Source: Neurospora tetraspora
Lineage: Eukaryota > Ascomycota > Sordariomycetes > Sordariales > Sordariaceae
DNA: 64,000 bases
NCBI RefSeq assembly: GCF_033439725.1
Contig: NW_026944391.1
Span: 620,001 to 684,000, forward strand
Direction: 5' to 3'
The notes beneath the pieces are model-generated. The model saw nothing but the letters and a program-made list of their open reading frames with translations. It made no database searches and was not told where the DNA came from. Of this stretch, positions 34,156-47,687 are shown piece after piece. The translations under genes were made by a program, and so were the position numbers. The first letter of the stretch is position 1, and each line of letters begins with the position of its first letter.

Positions 34156-36427
34156 ATGGGAACCTGTCCCAACTTTTCTCTTGTGCCTACGTATGAAACG
34201 AGTTAGAAGGGGAATATTTAATACCTTATGGAGCACCCGACACTTTAATAAACGGACTATGGGCTTCCGAAGCGAATGTTTAAGTTGAAGTTGAATTTGT
34301 TCTATTAGAAAGTGAATATAACTAAGTATATCTTGGGCATCTTTTTATTACGGGATTCTATAGAATAATTGCGTTTATAATGGTATTTATGGTATTTATC
34401 GTATAAAATTTGTAGTATTAATTTGCGTATTCGGGATCCGAATCCCGTTGTTTGTATTACGGGGGATTTGATTAAGAATAAAAATTGGTAGAAAAAAATA
34501 ATAATATAGTTACGGTTGATATTATTTATTTTGAATGTAATATTTAGCTTTATAAGACTATCCTATATACTATTTTTGGGTTGGATAGGTATTAGAAATT
34601 TAATAAGGTCTTCGTTAGGTAGGTTTTATAATTCGTTAAATTATTTCCTTTAGAATAATTTTTCTTTGAATTTTCTTTTACCTTAAATAGAGAATAGAAA
34701 TTTATTACCTATTTTATTTAATAATATTAGGCTTTTATACCAAATAATAGTAGTATAGAAGGTTTTAAGGTCTTTATTTGAAAATTTTATTAAAAGTTTT
34801 AATATAAACCTATTATTAAACCCAAAGGGTAAAAAGTAGAAAAGTTTATCATATCTTTCTATTATCTTTATAATTTTCCGAACTTTAAATATTTCCTTTG
34901 CGAATACCTTCTATATTTTAGGAGTGTTTTTAATATTACGATTTACTAATATAGTTGATATATAATTTCCGCTTGCTCGATATCGATATTGATTTTTTTT
35001 ATAATTTTGGAAAGCCGAAAATTGGTTAATATACCTAAAATAGTATATAAAATATTAAGATCTTATACTTTTCGTCGTAGATTATCGTAGTACTTAATAA
35101 TTAATAATTCGTCTATAGACTTTTTTTTAAAGCGAACGAGCTTTTTAATGTGATGTTTATATTATCTTAAACGTATACAATTAATATAAATCGTAAAATT
35201 ATATTATTGTTTATTGTTAGGCTTGCGAATTGATAATTTGATTCGATATTAGTATCAATATTAGTATCTTTCGTATTATTATTAATATTAATTTGGATAT
35301 TATTATAACCGATACCGATAGTAGCGTTAGTATTATTATTATTATTTTAATTGCTATTTTCATTATTACTATACTTTTAGTATTTATTTTGCCTTTAATC
35401 CTATTCTTTATCCTACTTTTTATCCTACTCTTCGTCCTATTTGTCCTGCTCTTTGTCTTATTCTTTATTTTATTCTTCGTTCTACCCTTCGTTTTACTCT
35501 TTATTTTACTCTTCGTCCTCCTCTTCGTCCTACTTTTCGTTTTCTTTATAGTCTTTCCCTTTAATATTATTATTACCGATAATATTGCTAATATTTCGAA
35601 ATTGACTAAAATTCTACCTTTTATTATATAATAGAAGGGTAGCGTTTAATTTCCGTTTCTTAGTAGAAACTTTATAGGAAAGCTTTTTAAAGTTCCTATA
35701 GGATAAATTGTAGAACCTGTCATTTAAATAAATAACCTATCTACGTAGAATTACTTCTTTACTAAATAAAATAAAATTGGTTACTATAGTAAGAAACGGG
35801 GTTTAATTAATAATTATATAATATTATTATAATTATATTATAATTAAATTACTAGGGCTAGCGCAAATAATATCGAATTTAATTTCTTCTTCGAGTAGCT
35901 TCTGCAAATTGACTATAATATTTAAATATTATATAGATTAATTGTATTTATAGAGCGCCTATTTAATTATAAGTATCCTTTTAAATTTAATAATATTATT
36001 CGGGTCGATTATTATTTAGAGCTTCTGCCTAAAAATATTAATATTATAACAATATAATTAGGCATCTTTATAGTAGAAAGTAGTCCTTGAGTTACGCTTG
36101 CCTATATATATATATAAAGTATTAATTCTAGGGAGGTCGCTGAGTATTGAAAGTGCGCCGGATGGGAATAGCGAAGTAAATAGTATTCTAAAAGTATTAA
36201 TAAGCCCGACTTAGTAGGGTATAATGTTTTGAGGAGGAGATAATGTTTTAAAGAAATTGCTTAGTTTCGTTATTTGTAAGTAGGTTGAAATCGAAATTGA
36301 AATTGATGGGAATTATTATTTTCGAGTAAGAAAGGTATAGTTGTAAAAACTCGTTATCGTCCTGATTGTATTAGACTGCAAATTAATTATAATCCGGTAA
36401 TAGTAGAGTTCGTTTAGTAAGATCTTT

Positions 36428-36907
36428 CTAATTAATACCTAAGTCTATAATAAATACGCAGACTTTCCTATAGAAATGAGGATCCGTTTCGAGCTTGTGT
36501 AGGTTGGCGATAAGATTAAGCCCGAAGTTGTCTTTCGTAAACGGTTGGAGGATATTGAGCCTAATACTATTAAATTTTAGGATAGGATGAGGACCGGCGG
36601 TATTAGTTAAGTATAGTATCGATGGTAGGGATGTTGAGGATGTTGAGGATGTTGAGGATGTTGAGGATGTTGAGGATGTTGAGGATGTTAAGGATGTTGA
36701 GGATGTTGAGAATGTGGTTGTTAATTCGTTGAGCTTGTTGTTGATGCGATTCAATACTTTAAGAACTTGTTGGATAGCGCTAAAGATAACGTCGGTTTAG
36801 GTAGAAGAAGAAGAGGGAGTGGATTTTTGCAAGTTGGTTTTAGTAAAATTGTAAAGGTGTTGGATTTGGAGTTTGATTGATTTAATTTCGCTCTTAAGCG
36901 CCTCCAT
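36428..36907 (-). pseudogene. Coiled-coil/Ser-Thr-repeat coding remnant
   Basis: From an ATG at 36907 a frame reads through a helical N-terminus (MEALKSEIKSIKLQIQHLY) and one TAA that fits a RIP-mutated CAA. It continues through RINNKLNEL, then a Ser-Thr-Ser array coded by a 9-bp repeat, and ends at 36428. The layout (coiled coil, low-complexity linker) resembles transposon gag-like or ORF1 proteins, but no family motif is seen. Confidence 0.45.
36629..36712. repeat. 9-bp tandem repeat (gatgttgag)n
   Basis: About nine consecutive copies of gatgttgag with single changes. On the minus strand it codes for a Ser-Thr-Ser tripeptide array within the neighbouring remnant. Confidence 0.95.
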
Positions 36908-37079
36908 TTTGAAACGGCTAGAATTAAGAACGGAAGAAAGGACGATGGTTGTATATAGTGGGAAGATGCGGAAATGGTGTTGACGTGAAAAGAGTGAAGT
37001 AAAGAATTTAGCGATAAGGCTTGATAAACCTGCAAATGTCGCTCCTACTGGTAATAATAAACGCCGCCGCTGAGTAGGT

Positions 37080-38460
37080 AGATTAGACCGTCCTATTTAA
37101 ACATTAGGATATAGAGCAGCTCTTATCGATTGGTTGAGAGTTGTATACAGGGGAGGTGGTTAGGGCTGCGAAATAGGGCGTTGCTTATAGAGTGGGCGGC
37201 GTTCGACGAGTTAACTATAGTTCTAAACATCCGAAGCCGGTAGCCTATAATTCTACTTAGAGTATGCACGTGCCCGACTTTTCACTTGTCTGCCTTGACC
37301 TACCTCCTACATTTTCCTGCTGTAACCTGCCTGCATTAGCCTGCCTCCTTTATCTGCCTGCCTTGCCCTACTTTATTGGTCCGACTATTCGTCGCTCAGT
37401 AAAATCTAATGCCCGCCAATGAACGTTCTAGCCCAAACGCTAAATCCCGCCAGTAAACGCCTGCAGCTTTGTAAATAGGTCAACCCGAATGCTCATTGCG
37501 AGGTAGTTGAATCCATTAATGATTGAAGATTCTAAGGGAGGAAGTAAAACAAGGAAACACGCAGAAGGCCTACGATTGCTCTTTCCACCCAGCTCCTGCA
37601 AAGCACATAGATGACCATCAGCAACAATGAACATTTAAGGAAGGAGAAGGCCGAGGACACACATACATGACGAACAGAAAACCACTTATGATTGCCGACC
37701 ATATCGCCAAAGCCCCCAAAGCGTGAGTGTCGAAGTACATCCTAGTTCCCGATAAGAAACGCCATGACATCGACGATTAATCTTAAGATTCTTAGCCGGT
37801 ACTGAAAGCGGCAGAGGTCACGGCGACCAGACAAGTAAGGACGGGAGCAGACCCAGTGTCAAGAGCCGGTTTGAGAAGGCAGGCTGGAGTGTTCGCATTC
37901 TTCCAGGTTGTGGTTGGTTGACTCAACCAGTCTCTGCCTGAATGGACTTTCCGCAGGAAAAGTCTTGGACGAATACAGGTTTGTGACTTTCAGTTGTTGT
38001 GTGACGGCGATCCCGGGGAACGAAGAAAAAAAGGGAAAGAGCAAAGGGAAGAGGATACATTATACCAGTTTTCCATTTACCTGAAGCAGGAACCAGGCGC
38101 CGGGCCCGTCCTTAGAGGTACCTAGCGTACCCAACGACATTGCCTTTCTTCAGACTCGGCTTTCTTCAGCCACCAGAGCTCAAGCATCTCAAACGATTGG
38201 AAGGCATCAACCCACGGGCTGAGGGCAGTCTAACCTCTTGGCAGCATTGCTCGCTGGTTATGGACATCGGTCTCACTCAGCAGGCTGTTGGCAACACAGA
38301 GCCAAAATCTCACTCGGTCTCCAGAGGAGCTGTTATGACATTTAAGTGGCTGGCTGTCTTCAAGTCTACTGGTCCGAATCTGACGTCCAGGGTATATAAT
38401 AATGTGATCCGCACACCTATTGGTTCATCCGTATGTAGGTCCCACTCTTCTCTCTAAATC
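37080..38460. other. GC-normal island within the AT-rich block
   Basis: Base composition returns to about the genomic level for 1.3 kb, bounded on both sides by AT-rich sequence. Only short frames occur and none shows a recognisable domain. It may be unique sequence trapped between mutated transposons, or an insert younger than the RIP. Its left neighbour at 37016-37075 matches 19834-19890 (upstream of the HET-ankyrin gene). Confidence 0.5.
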
Positions 38461-41400
38461 TAGGCCGTTACTTAGCTACCCTAGCTACTCTTTTATTTAT
38501 AACCTACTCTTTGAGTTACGTGCATTATAGAGCCTTCGAATATTCCGTATAAAGCTCCTTTGTATTTTTATTTTATTTTCTTCTTTAAATTACTTTTAGC
38601 GAATATAATTATTATCCTATTTTACTTTCTCTAATTAAGTTGCTAATTAATTATTTTCCTAACCTTTTATTCCTAACGTTTTAACCATCTATTAGTTTAA
38701 TAATTGATTACGTAATAAAATTAAATGCGATGTTTTACGAAATGCGACCTTTAGCCCCTTTTATAGCCGCGTTTTAAGAATATTATTACTATCGTTATAA
38801 TAGATCGACCTTAGTTAGAGATTATCTAAGAATATCCTATTGGTATAGATTTAAATGCCTTCTGTGCTTCGTTCGAATTAGTTTATAAAGATAAGGATAT
38901 CTCCTATTCTACATTAGATACGCTTTATTAATTAAGTAAAAAAGGTAAATAAGATAAGCCTACGTTATTAAAATACCTATTTAATTACTATTTAGATTTA
39001 TAGAATTTTGTATTTAGGTTTTTATCGATATTTTAAATCCTTTTTATTATCCTTCTTCTACGTTCGAATACAGGCTAGACTAACCTTTTCGATAATATAT
39101 TAAAACGTTTACTTACCCTTACTCTTAACAATTTAGATAATTTCGATTCGGACTAATTCGAATTACTTTTTAATATAATTTTTATTAATAAGCCCGACGA
39201 TAAAATCTAATATCAAATTTACTATATTATTACCAAAGTTATTTTACTTCCTTAATTAATAATATTTTACTTTTTTAAAATTTTACAGTTTATTAACACG
39301 AATAGTATTATAAAATCTTCCGAATATTATAAATATATAAATATAGTTTTTAAAGATAAGTTCGGCGCTATATATATCGATTTTCCTAATTTCTATAATA
39401 TTTTTATTAATTGGGTAGCGGGTTTAAAAATAATATTAGAGGCTATTTTTAATAAGTATATAGAAGGTAGCGAATTATTTTTTTATAATAGTTAGCGCGG
39501 GTGGCCGATGAATGCGAATTAGGATTGTATTTTAGATTAGTTTGTAAAATTAAACGAAAAATTAGTAATATTTATAAAAGAATATAATCCGAATCGGATA
39601 CTGAAGTTACAACGAAGGTTATTAGTATAATTTAATAAACGGATTTTCGGTTCGAAAGTAAAATATAAATTAAACGTTAGTATTATAGATAATTTAAAGG
39701 TTAAAAAGGATATTTAATAATATTAATTATATATTCTTGTACTGGGCGAATTAAAGAGTAATTCTTTTATTAATATAGTATTAAATATATAATTCGATTT
39801 TAGGAAATATGCGAAGAAAGTATTTAGTATTTAAAATACGTTAAATAATTATTATTTCGTTTTAGGATTTATTATTTATAGATTATTTATAAAACTATAG
39901 GAGTTTGATCGGTTTGGGGCTATTATATTTAAATAATTTAATATTAATATAGAGGGTTTATAATTTATATTAATAGTCTTCGCATTTTTTTAAATAAATA
40001 AGGAGGAGTTTGAGTTCGATTTATTAATTATAAAGGAGAATAATAAGTAATTTATTTAAATTAAAAAGAATAATTTAATAAAGTATTTTTATTATTAATA
40101 AAGTAATATTATATGTACGTTATATATCTGGCCGGGTAATAATTTATTGGAAAGCCTATTTTAAAGGAGACCCGTAGATACTATGAATTATTAAAGATTT
40201 TTAATAGTATTTTAAATATAACGAAGAAAGGAACTTGCTATAAAACGTAATTAATAAAAAGGTAATAAATATAATTTATTATTATTATTATAAGACGGTT
40301 TAAGTATATAGAACCGATAATAAAATTCGAAGTAACATTTAAGGAGGAATAAATATTAATATAGTAAAGAATTATAGGCCCGAACGTTCGACGCTATTAA
40401 TTAAGATGGTTATAATTAATATTTCGCGGAAAGGCCGCAGTATTAATATAGTTAGTAAAAAATAATTATTTAATTAAACCGACGTTACTTTACCTTCTAA
40501 TAAATAATTTTATATAGTATTTCCGATTAATAATACGCTATTAGATCGGGTATATTAACGAATTATTCTTTATAATTATAGATAACCTATTTATAAAATA
40601 AATTCCCGAACGGCCTTATTTATTATATTAAAAGGTTATATTAATAGATACAAGTTCTTATAGAAAAAGGTTAACTTCTTTTATAAAGATATTTCTATTA
40701 ATAATTTTATAATTAGTAAGGACGATAATAACCTTTTTTAGCCTTCGTTTTTAATTGATTTAGATTTTATTATTAGAAACGAATGAAAAGGTATTTCCGG
40801 AATAAAGGGTATAATGGGTATTAAAGCGTTTATAGTAATTAGGATCCTTTTAAACGAATAATATTCTTTTATATACAATTTCGAATTATTTTTTTAGGTT
40901 TTGTTTTAGATTTACGTCTACTATAATGGGCTAAACGAAAATAGGGTTATCAATGAATTTAATGAAAAGAATTATATTAGTCCTATAAAATTAGTAGGGG
41001 AGAAGAAGGGGTAAGTAGATAATGAAAAAAATTTATTAAATTTATAAAAGAAAATCTTACGTTATATTATTAGCCTTTAATATTTTAGATTAATAAATTA
41101 CGGAGAGAAATATTTTCGAATGGTAGGAGGTAGAAAAAAGAGAATAAAAGATTATATAATTAGATAAAGGGGATTTTTAAGGATCCCCGAAAGGATTTAG
41201 AAGTATTATAGAGAGATAATTTTACGAATTAATATAATTAATAGAGAGAATTATATATAATAATTTGCGTATACCGTTTTTAATTCTTTCCTATTTATTT
41301 GATTTAATTAAAATATTGATTGGAGTAGTATATAAATAGTTAAATTATTTAAGAAATAGGGCTGGATTTTAATATTTAATGCCTACGGGCGAAATATTTA

Positions 41401-42150
41401 TTATTTAAGTATATATAGAATATATATTTTACTTTCACTATTTCTATTTAAAGAATATATTTTAAATATTAAAAATTGTACTATATCTAATCTATATAAT
41501 TAAATAGAAGTTTATTTATTAATTTTATCTTATAGGACGAAATATTTCGTCAGTTTGAGAAGGGATCTTTGAATGTTCGTAATATTTATATTTCGTTCCT
41601 ATTTTTAGAATAACGACCTTATAGTTAATTATTGGTTCGACGAGAATTGGTATATTTGCAAATTATTTATTTTTAACCTCTATATTAAATTTTAAGTATA
41701 TATATATATTTTTAATTCACGCCTTCTATCCTATATATTATATTGTAATACTTTAACTACTTTTTTTAATTAGTTATTGGAGTTAGGGCGTTTATTGCCT
41801 AGGAATTTTAAAGTTACAGCTATCTAATTTATTATTATATTTTATAAAATTTATATATTATTATTATTAGGGAAATTATAGCTATTCAATTAATTATTAT
41901 ATTTCGTAAAATCCATTTATATTATTTACCGTCCTACCGTCCCTTCTTAAAAGTCGTTTATGTAAAGTCGCCCCTACTATAAATTATCGAATCCTTCGGT
42001 TAGCCCGATTATTTGTCCGATTATAATTTTCCCATCCCGATGATATTATCCAACTTAATATTAACTTAACGATTATTCCTTTAATCTGGTTCTTGCAAAG
42101 TATATATATAAAGATTAGTAGAAAGAACGAATATTGAATCTTTATTAAAC

Positions 42151-43197
42151 AAAGGGTAGTTGAAAGGAGAGGTGACTTACGCAATAAAAATGAAACTACC
42201 AATTATCACTCCCCATATCTCCAAAACCCCCAAAACTCCCAAGTCGTCAGCTCTCCAGCCTACTTGGCGGTTAGAAAGGCGATGCCAGCCTTCTAAACGG
42301 GCCCAAACTGCTGCACAACCTACTCAAATAACCCGGTCTAACCGAATGCAATTTTGGTGTTACTCCTGTCAAAAACCCTAGCTCCAATACTACGACCGTC
42401 TCCTGATTTTATCGTACTTGCCCCTTTCGTCCTATTCAGCCAAACTGTCATACCTGGCCGCCAGTGCTGTGACATCAAACCCCCCTTCCATGTAAAGCTC
42501 GGCCGCGAGCCTTCAAAGCTCTCCTCTTAGCGATCAACGCCGTGAACGTTACGGCCTCTGACCATTTAACTCCGGCTTGCCGTCGTCAGCATGCTCTCCA
42601 GTCCCTCCTCCGAGACAGTGCAGGGCGTCCTTAGGTATAGTGTATAACAGTTCGTTATTGTCCTACGAAGCTGACTCTAGCTGTGCGTAGGATAAGAATG
42701 AGTAGTGTTGTGAAGAGCCCTACTTGCCTGCTGGCCAGCGACGGCTGCCTGCCGCTATCTCACCAGCAGCGGCCTAGCAGCTTGCACCAGTCATTGGTTG
42801 AACTTAGCCATGACTGGGCAACCTGGGTAATCGAGCTAATCCGATGGGATAAGTAGGAAAACCGTTTTGAACTGTATAGACATTCTAATAAAATTCCGAA
42901 GGAGAAGGGCTTCCGCGGCTTCTTTAACCTCGGGTTTCTTCGGTTTAGGAAAATCTAGGAATGAGTTTGAGCGTTGAAGGCTGAAAGTCGAAGGCTTGAA
43001 GTAGCCCAAGTATGAGAACCGTTCCGAATTGTACTAGCGTAAGAAGATTCTAAAGGAGAAAGACACTCAATATTTACGGTACGACTGATTCGGGGCAGAT
43101 TATTATTAATAAAAAATTTTGAAAGGGAAAAGTTAATTTCCGTAATTTCTTCAATTTGGTACTTCTTCAAGGCGGGCTTCTCGCACGGCGAGGCCTC
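42151..43197. other. GC-normal region without recognisable gene
   Basis: The AT-rich block ends here. Several short frames exist, none convincing. The segment gcggcctagcagcttgcacca (near 42780) recurs with transitions near 53528, so part of this stretch is repetitive. No RNA gene was seen. Confidence 0.45.
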
Positions 43198-43566
43198 CTT
43201 TCTTCATTCCTCTAGTCTTACAAATCCACGATTCCCTACCGCACGTCAAACCCCGCATCCCTGACATAATATCGACCATCTGGGACCTGAAAAGATCGAC
43301 CGAAAGCTTGAGTATAAAGCGAGGCGTTGTTGCTAAAGCCCTCCGCACCTATTAGAATATACGAGAAGGTTCTATCACTTTTAATTGCTGCGAATACATT
43401 CTACGTAATATTGCCATTGCAGTCCTTCTAACGTTGCTATTGAGATATACGACGACTAGGGGGACTCCTAATACGATAGGAAGCAATAGGGAGTAAATAA
43501 TAAAGATTAGGGAGTAAACCAGAATCAATTCTTGTAGGAGGAAAGATTGTAAAAGGCTGACTCGAG
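43198..43566. repeat. Second copy of HET-ankyrin 3' flank
   Basis: It aligns with 14421-14480 and about 14670-14957 in the same orientation, with many C-to-T and G-to-A changes. The 190 bp at 14481-14666 is absent. The last 80 bp (43487-43566) are also the left arm of an inverted repeat with 44728-44807. Confidence 0.8.
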
Positions 43567-44727
43567 TCCTAGCTCCTCGAAACCCAAATCGTCATCATTG
43601 CTCTTAAGAGGCTTCCGAGTATCTATCATTATCCCGCCTACTGCCCTGTCCAAGCAAATCCTATTCTCTCGATACGATGGTGAGATGCCCTCCAACTCCA
43701 ATCTTCTACCTCTACTAACAACCAACTCCAACTGTTAGGCTCAGGCAACCGAACTCCGCCTCCGTGCAGCCTTCCAATCAGCTGATTCCAGCGGCGAGCA
43801 AACCCTCTTTCCCGGTGAAGTTATAACGGCTATTCGGGACCTTAATGGTGGAGGGCCGTTCAGTGTTGAGAAATATGATGAGGTGTGCCTTGATTTGGAT
43901 TGAATTTGGGGATGAAGATAAATTGTAAGCTTCCCCCTTTTTTTTTTAGTCGGATCCAAAGGGGCTTCACTGCCGGTTGGAAAGGACAAGGCTAATCTAT
44001 AACAGATGATACGTTGTGAAAGTTGTGAGGAAGCTGGAGGGAGACAAGGTGATCGTTGTACAGGAGGCTCCGGGGGCGATGTGAGAAGGAACTTGCTCCA
44101 GATGAGAGAAGGCCTGAGGTTCAGGGGCTTTTGTGGTTGGAATTCAGAGGCACGATGTGTTGTGGTATGTAGGAGTATGGAACAACGGAAGACTTATTTA
44201 TGACGCCTGCTTTCCAATGACAAAGCTATGAGACTGAGAAATATGGCCGACGTTGCGAGTAAAGATGAAAGAGAAAGTGCGGAAGTGGTTATCACGGCGC
44301 TGGCGGACCACTACACCCCTAGGCTATGTTCCAAAAGGATACAAGTAACCGAAGCTGGCAATTCGGTCGCTCAAGTGGTCTTATATAGTTGCGATGGCAG
44401 TCAAGAGGCACAGCTGCAAGGCTGCCGTCACAGTGGTGATGATACGGGTTAGGGTTGAGGATGGGAAGTCGTCTTCGTTTCGTCCGCAGTTCCGCTGTCG
44501 TGTCGATGTTATGGAATCCCGCTTGCCCAGCCACCGACCTCACCTCATCCTTTTTCCCCAAACCCACAACCTTTCTGGAATTGAACTTGAACTTGTGCAC
44601 TCCGACAGCCATCATCACCAGCAGCAATCAAACAAACAAAACCGCATTATCATTTTATAGACATTTACATACAAACGAAGCTACTCAGGCTTGCATCCTA
44701 AGAGGCAAGCTTGGAGGACAACTTCAC
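43567..44727. other. 1.16-kb segment between 80-bp inverted repeats
   Basis: This is GC-normal sequence between arms 43487-43566 and 44728-44807, both ending in ctcgag at the inner edge. It has no counterpart at the matching place in the 14-kb copy. A minus frame at 43989-43741 (APLDPTKKKRGKLTIYL) and several others are open but unrecognised. It could be an inserted or inverted unit. Confidence 0.55.
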
Positions 44728-44807
44728 CTCGAGTCAGCCTTTCACAATCTTTCCTCCTGCAAGAATTGATCTTGGTTTACTCTCCAATCTTTATTGTTTA
44801 CTCCCTA
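44728..44807 (-). repeat. Inverted-repeat right arm
   Basis: These 80 bp are the reverse complement of 43487-43566. With about 47 bp more on the left (44681-44727) they are a reverse-complement copy of 14880-14995. Here the copy is less mutated than the left arm. Confidence 0.8.
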
Positions 44808-45290
44808 AATAAAGATACTCTAAAGGTAAGGGAGGGTAGGGTCGTAGTTACTTCTAAAATTAATTAAAATTATGATTCCCGACGGATATAGAGTGGCGCG
44901 CGAAGGTTAGTGTACTTAGGAATTGTTTATGTAGACGGAGGTGGCAAAATTTCGTAGGGGATGGCGACAGGCTGATATTTAGGATATAAAGAATTGGATA
45001 ACATCGTTTGCTCTGAAAATATTTAAAACGTCAGGTATCATTATACATTCGCTATTTCTTTTCTCTCTTTCTATCTATATACTAAATAATCTTTTATTAT
45101 GAATGATAAATCGTAGAAACTATGACGGCGCTGGCAGTCAGCGACCCACATATAGGTCCCGCTATCGCTTGGGCGACCAGGGTATTTATTTGGGTCTGCA
45201 CGCTTGTATCTAGTTCTCTTCCTCTTTTCTTCTCCCCATCTGAAATCTTCTATCATAAATGGAATCTTAGCTTTGCCTTCGACCTCCCCA

Positions 45291-47585
45291 TACTGTACCT
45301 TTGTATTAACCTTGCCAGTATCGAGAAGCAGCTTAATAACCGCTTCCTGCCTATTCTCTACCACCATATATAGCGTTATCTATCCATTCTCATCCTTAGC
45401 ACCTACATCAACCTTACCAATATCGAGAAGCATCTTAACGATCGCTTTATAGCCTTTTTACTCCGTAAGCCACAGCGCCGTCCGTAGCTCCTCCCTATAC
45501 AAATTAACCTTGCTGGTATCGAGAAGCAATTTTACGACCGTCTTATACCCGTTTCCTACCGCCAAATATAAAAGCGTCTATTAGCCCTTATCCTCAATAA
45601 ATTAATTTATTATTATTTCCTTTACATCTTCCTTTTCTAAATTCTCGGGACCTAAGCAAATTTTTTTTAAACTACTCATACTCCTCAATACCCTCTTAAG
45701 AACCGCTGTTTCTTCCCAAAGATTCTTCACTACAACTCCATACTATTTCACCTCTTATAATACCAATCTAACATTCCGTATCCTAATCGCCGTATCTAAA
45801 CAACCTTATAACCCTATTTTTGAATACTTTAAAATACTTACAAAACAATCGTAATTGTTTTTATTTTATTACTTATTTAAATCTATATCCCAATCCCAAA
45901 TAAATCGAAAATTATATAGAAAGACTATTATTAATTATAAAAATTCTAACTACTTAATATCTCTAATCGTAGCTTATAAATCGCCTGCTAGGGAAATTAT
46001 AATTATTATAACCGCTTAATAATCGTTATATAGCCTAAGAACTGTGGGTTTCGACATTCCTTAAAGAAGGTAAATAATATCTCCTTTTTAAACGGATTTT
46101 ATTATAATCGGGAAGGTCCAGGAAGAACCCTATACTTCCTTTATACAAATATAGCTAGGGGTATTACTCTAAATAATCGCTATACTTTATTTATTTTCCT
46201 AAATAGTATTTTATTTAACTGAGGACACTTCGCTAAAAAATACAACTTTTACCCTCAATAATAGCATTTTCTTTATTGTCCGAAAAGCTTATTATAAAAA
46301 CTATTTTAAATAAAAAGAAGTAAATAAATTTATTAAAACATTATTTCTACGAAGTCCTATAAAATTATTAGAGTTTATACCGAGTAAGGCATATATTTTA
46401 TTATAATAATCTTTAACTTCGTAAATATAGTATATCTCTATTAATTTAATTAAAGGGTATATATTAAGAAAAAAGTTGTTTAATTGATTAGTTATGTATT
46501 TAGGCCGGAAGATTGCGGCCTTTATAAGGTAGGTTACTAAAAAGATTCGAGCCCGTAGGTTTATAAGGAATTTATTAAATAGGTTTAATATATTTAGGTT
46601 TGAATAGAATACAAATCCGTTAACTTTAATAGAATTATACTTAATTAGGATATAGCGAACCGCAGCAACTTCCTAAAGTACTTATATTAATCTATTAATT
46701 TCCTTAATTATAATACTTTAATATCAGTTCCCTTACCTAAATACATTAAAATTACAATCATTTAAGCAATATAAAGATTCCCGCTTTATTATCTAATCGT
46801 CTTATAAACAGCTCGGCTGCGATGCGTATTTCTTCGAGCGTAGATAGCTTGGCTACAATACGTATTTCTTCGAGCATTTAGTCGCTACCGGCTACCTCCC
46901 CTCTAAATTAAATAATTACGCGACTTACTATAGCGTAGATCTTCGCTATAAATTACATTTAGTGTCCTTTTTCTTCTTCGTCTTTTTAGTTAATATAAAT
47001 AGCATTTATCTATATAGTTCGTTTAATAGAATGATCTCGAAAATGTAATAACGCTACGTAAAGGTTTTTTCCGACGGCCAAATCATACCCATTTATAAAA
47101 ATGGAATAAAGTTTATCTTCGGAGCCCTATACGTAGGGTAAGGCCTCGTACGGACGAATGCCTTTTAAGTCCAATGTGGTGCCTTTTGAGTCCAATACGG
47201 TGCCTTTTATATCCAATACAGTACAAAAGAGCCGACAATATTTTACAGCGTCCTCGTTTTTAAACAGCAATAATTGAAGTAAGCGAATATAGCTACATAA
47301 TATAAGAAAATTGTAATATAGATTCTTTATAAGTATTAGCATTATTCTAAAATATTATAAGGGGAAAAGAAGTAAACCTACTTTTACTTACTTCGTATTA
47401 TCTACGCTAGCGGACGTCTTTATATCAGCGAAACTGGTAGTTAGAGCGGCTGGGAGCCCGAGGGCGGGTATATGGGTAGCAGATATAGTGGTAGCGGCGG
47501 GGATTTATTATAGAAATATAGGGCGAGACTACTCTTGGCCCTTATCATCTTCCCAACCCTCCGTATTATACAGTCGTTGAGACAT
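45291..47585 (-). pseudogene. RIP-mutated HET-ankyrin paralogue
   Basis: This is a degenerate copy of the intact gene at 14986-19186 in the same orientation. It starts at the complement of the ATG (47583-47585), covers the HET domain (about 47100-47500) and linker, and ends after roughly three ankyrin units instead of 22. Differences are overwhelmingly C-to-T and G-to-A, creating many stops, for example after ALPYV where the intact copy has VWG. A 21-bp unit (tVLDSKG in protein) is present three times at about 47160-47225 but once in the intact gene. Beyond the last ankyrin unit the frame passes into unrelated sequence (about 45071-45290). Confidence 0.88.
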
Positions 47586-47633
47586 TTAACTAATAATTGG
47601 ATCGGTAACGACCAGCGAATCCCAGGTGTTATA
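47586..47633 (+). pseudogene. 5S rRNA 3'-half pseudogene, RIP-mutated
   Basis: The sequence taataattggatcggtaacg accagcgaatcccaggtg resembles the 3' half of filamentous-ascomycete 5S rRNA (as I recall it: TAGTAGTTGGGTGGGTGACC, then ACCAGCGAATCCC and GGTGTTGTATG) and is followed by a T-run (47634-47642), the Pol III terminator. The 5' half is missing. The fragment abuts the HET pseudogene exactly at its start codon. Confidence 0.65.
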
Positions 47634-47687
47634 TTTTTTTTTCAACCTTTAGGAATTAACCTCTCTCATTAAAATACCCAACGTCAT

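Larger units (their letters stand above)
21493..42150. other. AT-rich RIP-like block of degenerate repeats
   Basis: About 20 kb of very AT-rich sequence with stops in all frames, rich in TpA and visibly poor in CpA/TpG. That is the signature left by RIP on fungal repeats. Scattered protein-like pieces survive only in GC-richer islands (27.2-28.5, 36.4-38.5 kb), annotated separately. Short tandem repeats occur: a 17-bp unit (cctgtttggttgtgccg) at 24652-24700, a unit of about 56 bp in three copies at 30069-30225, and a pyrimidine-rich array at 35395-35550. No intact gene, tRNA or rRNA was recognised. The block probably consists of nested, mutated transposons and would be expected to be heterochromatic. 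Confidence 0.85.
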
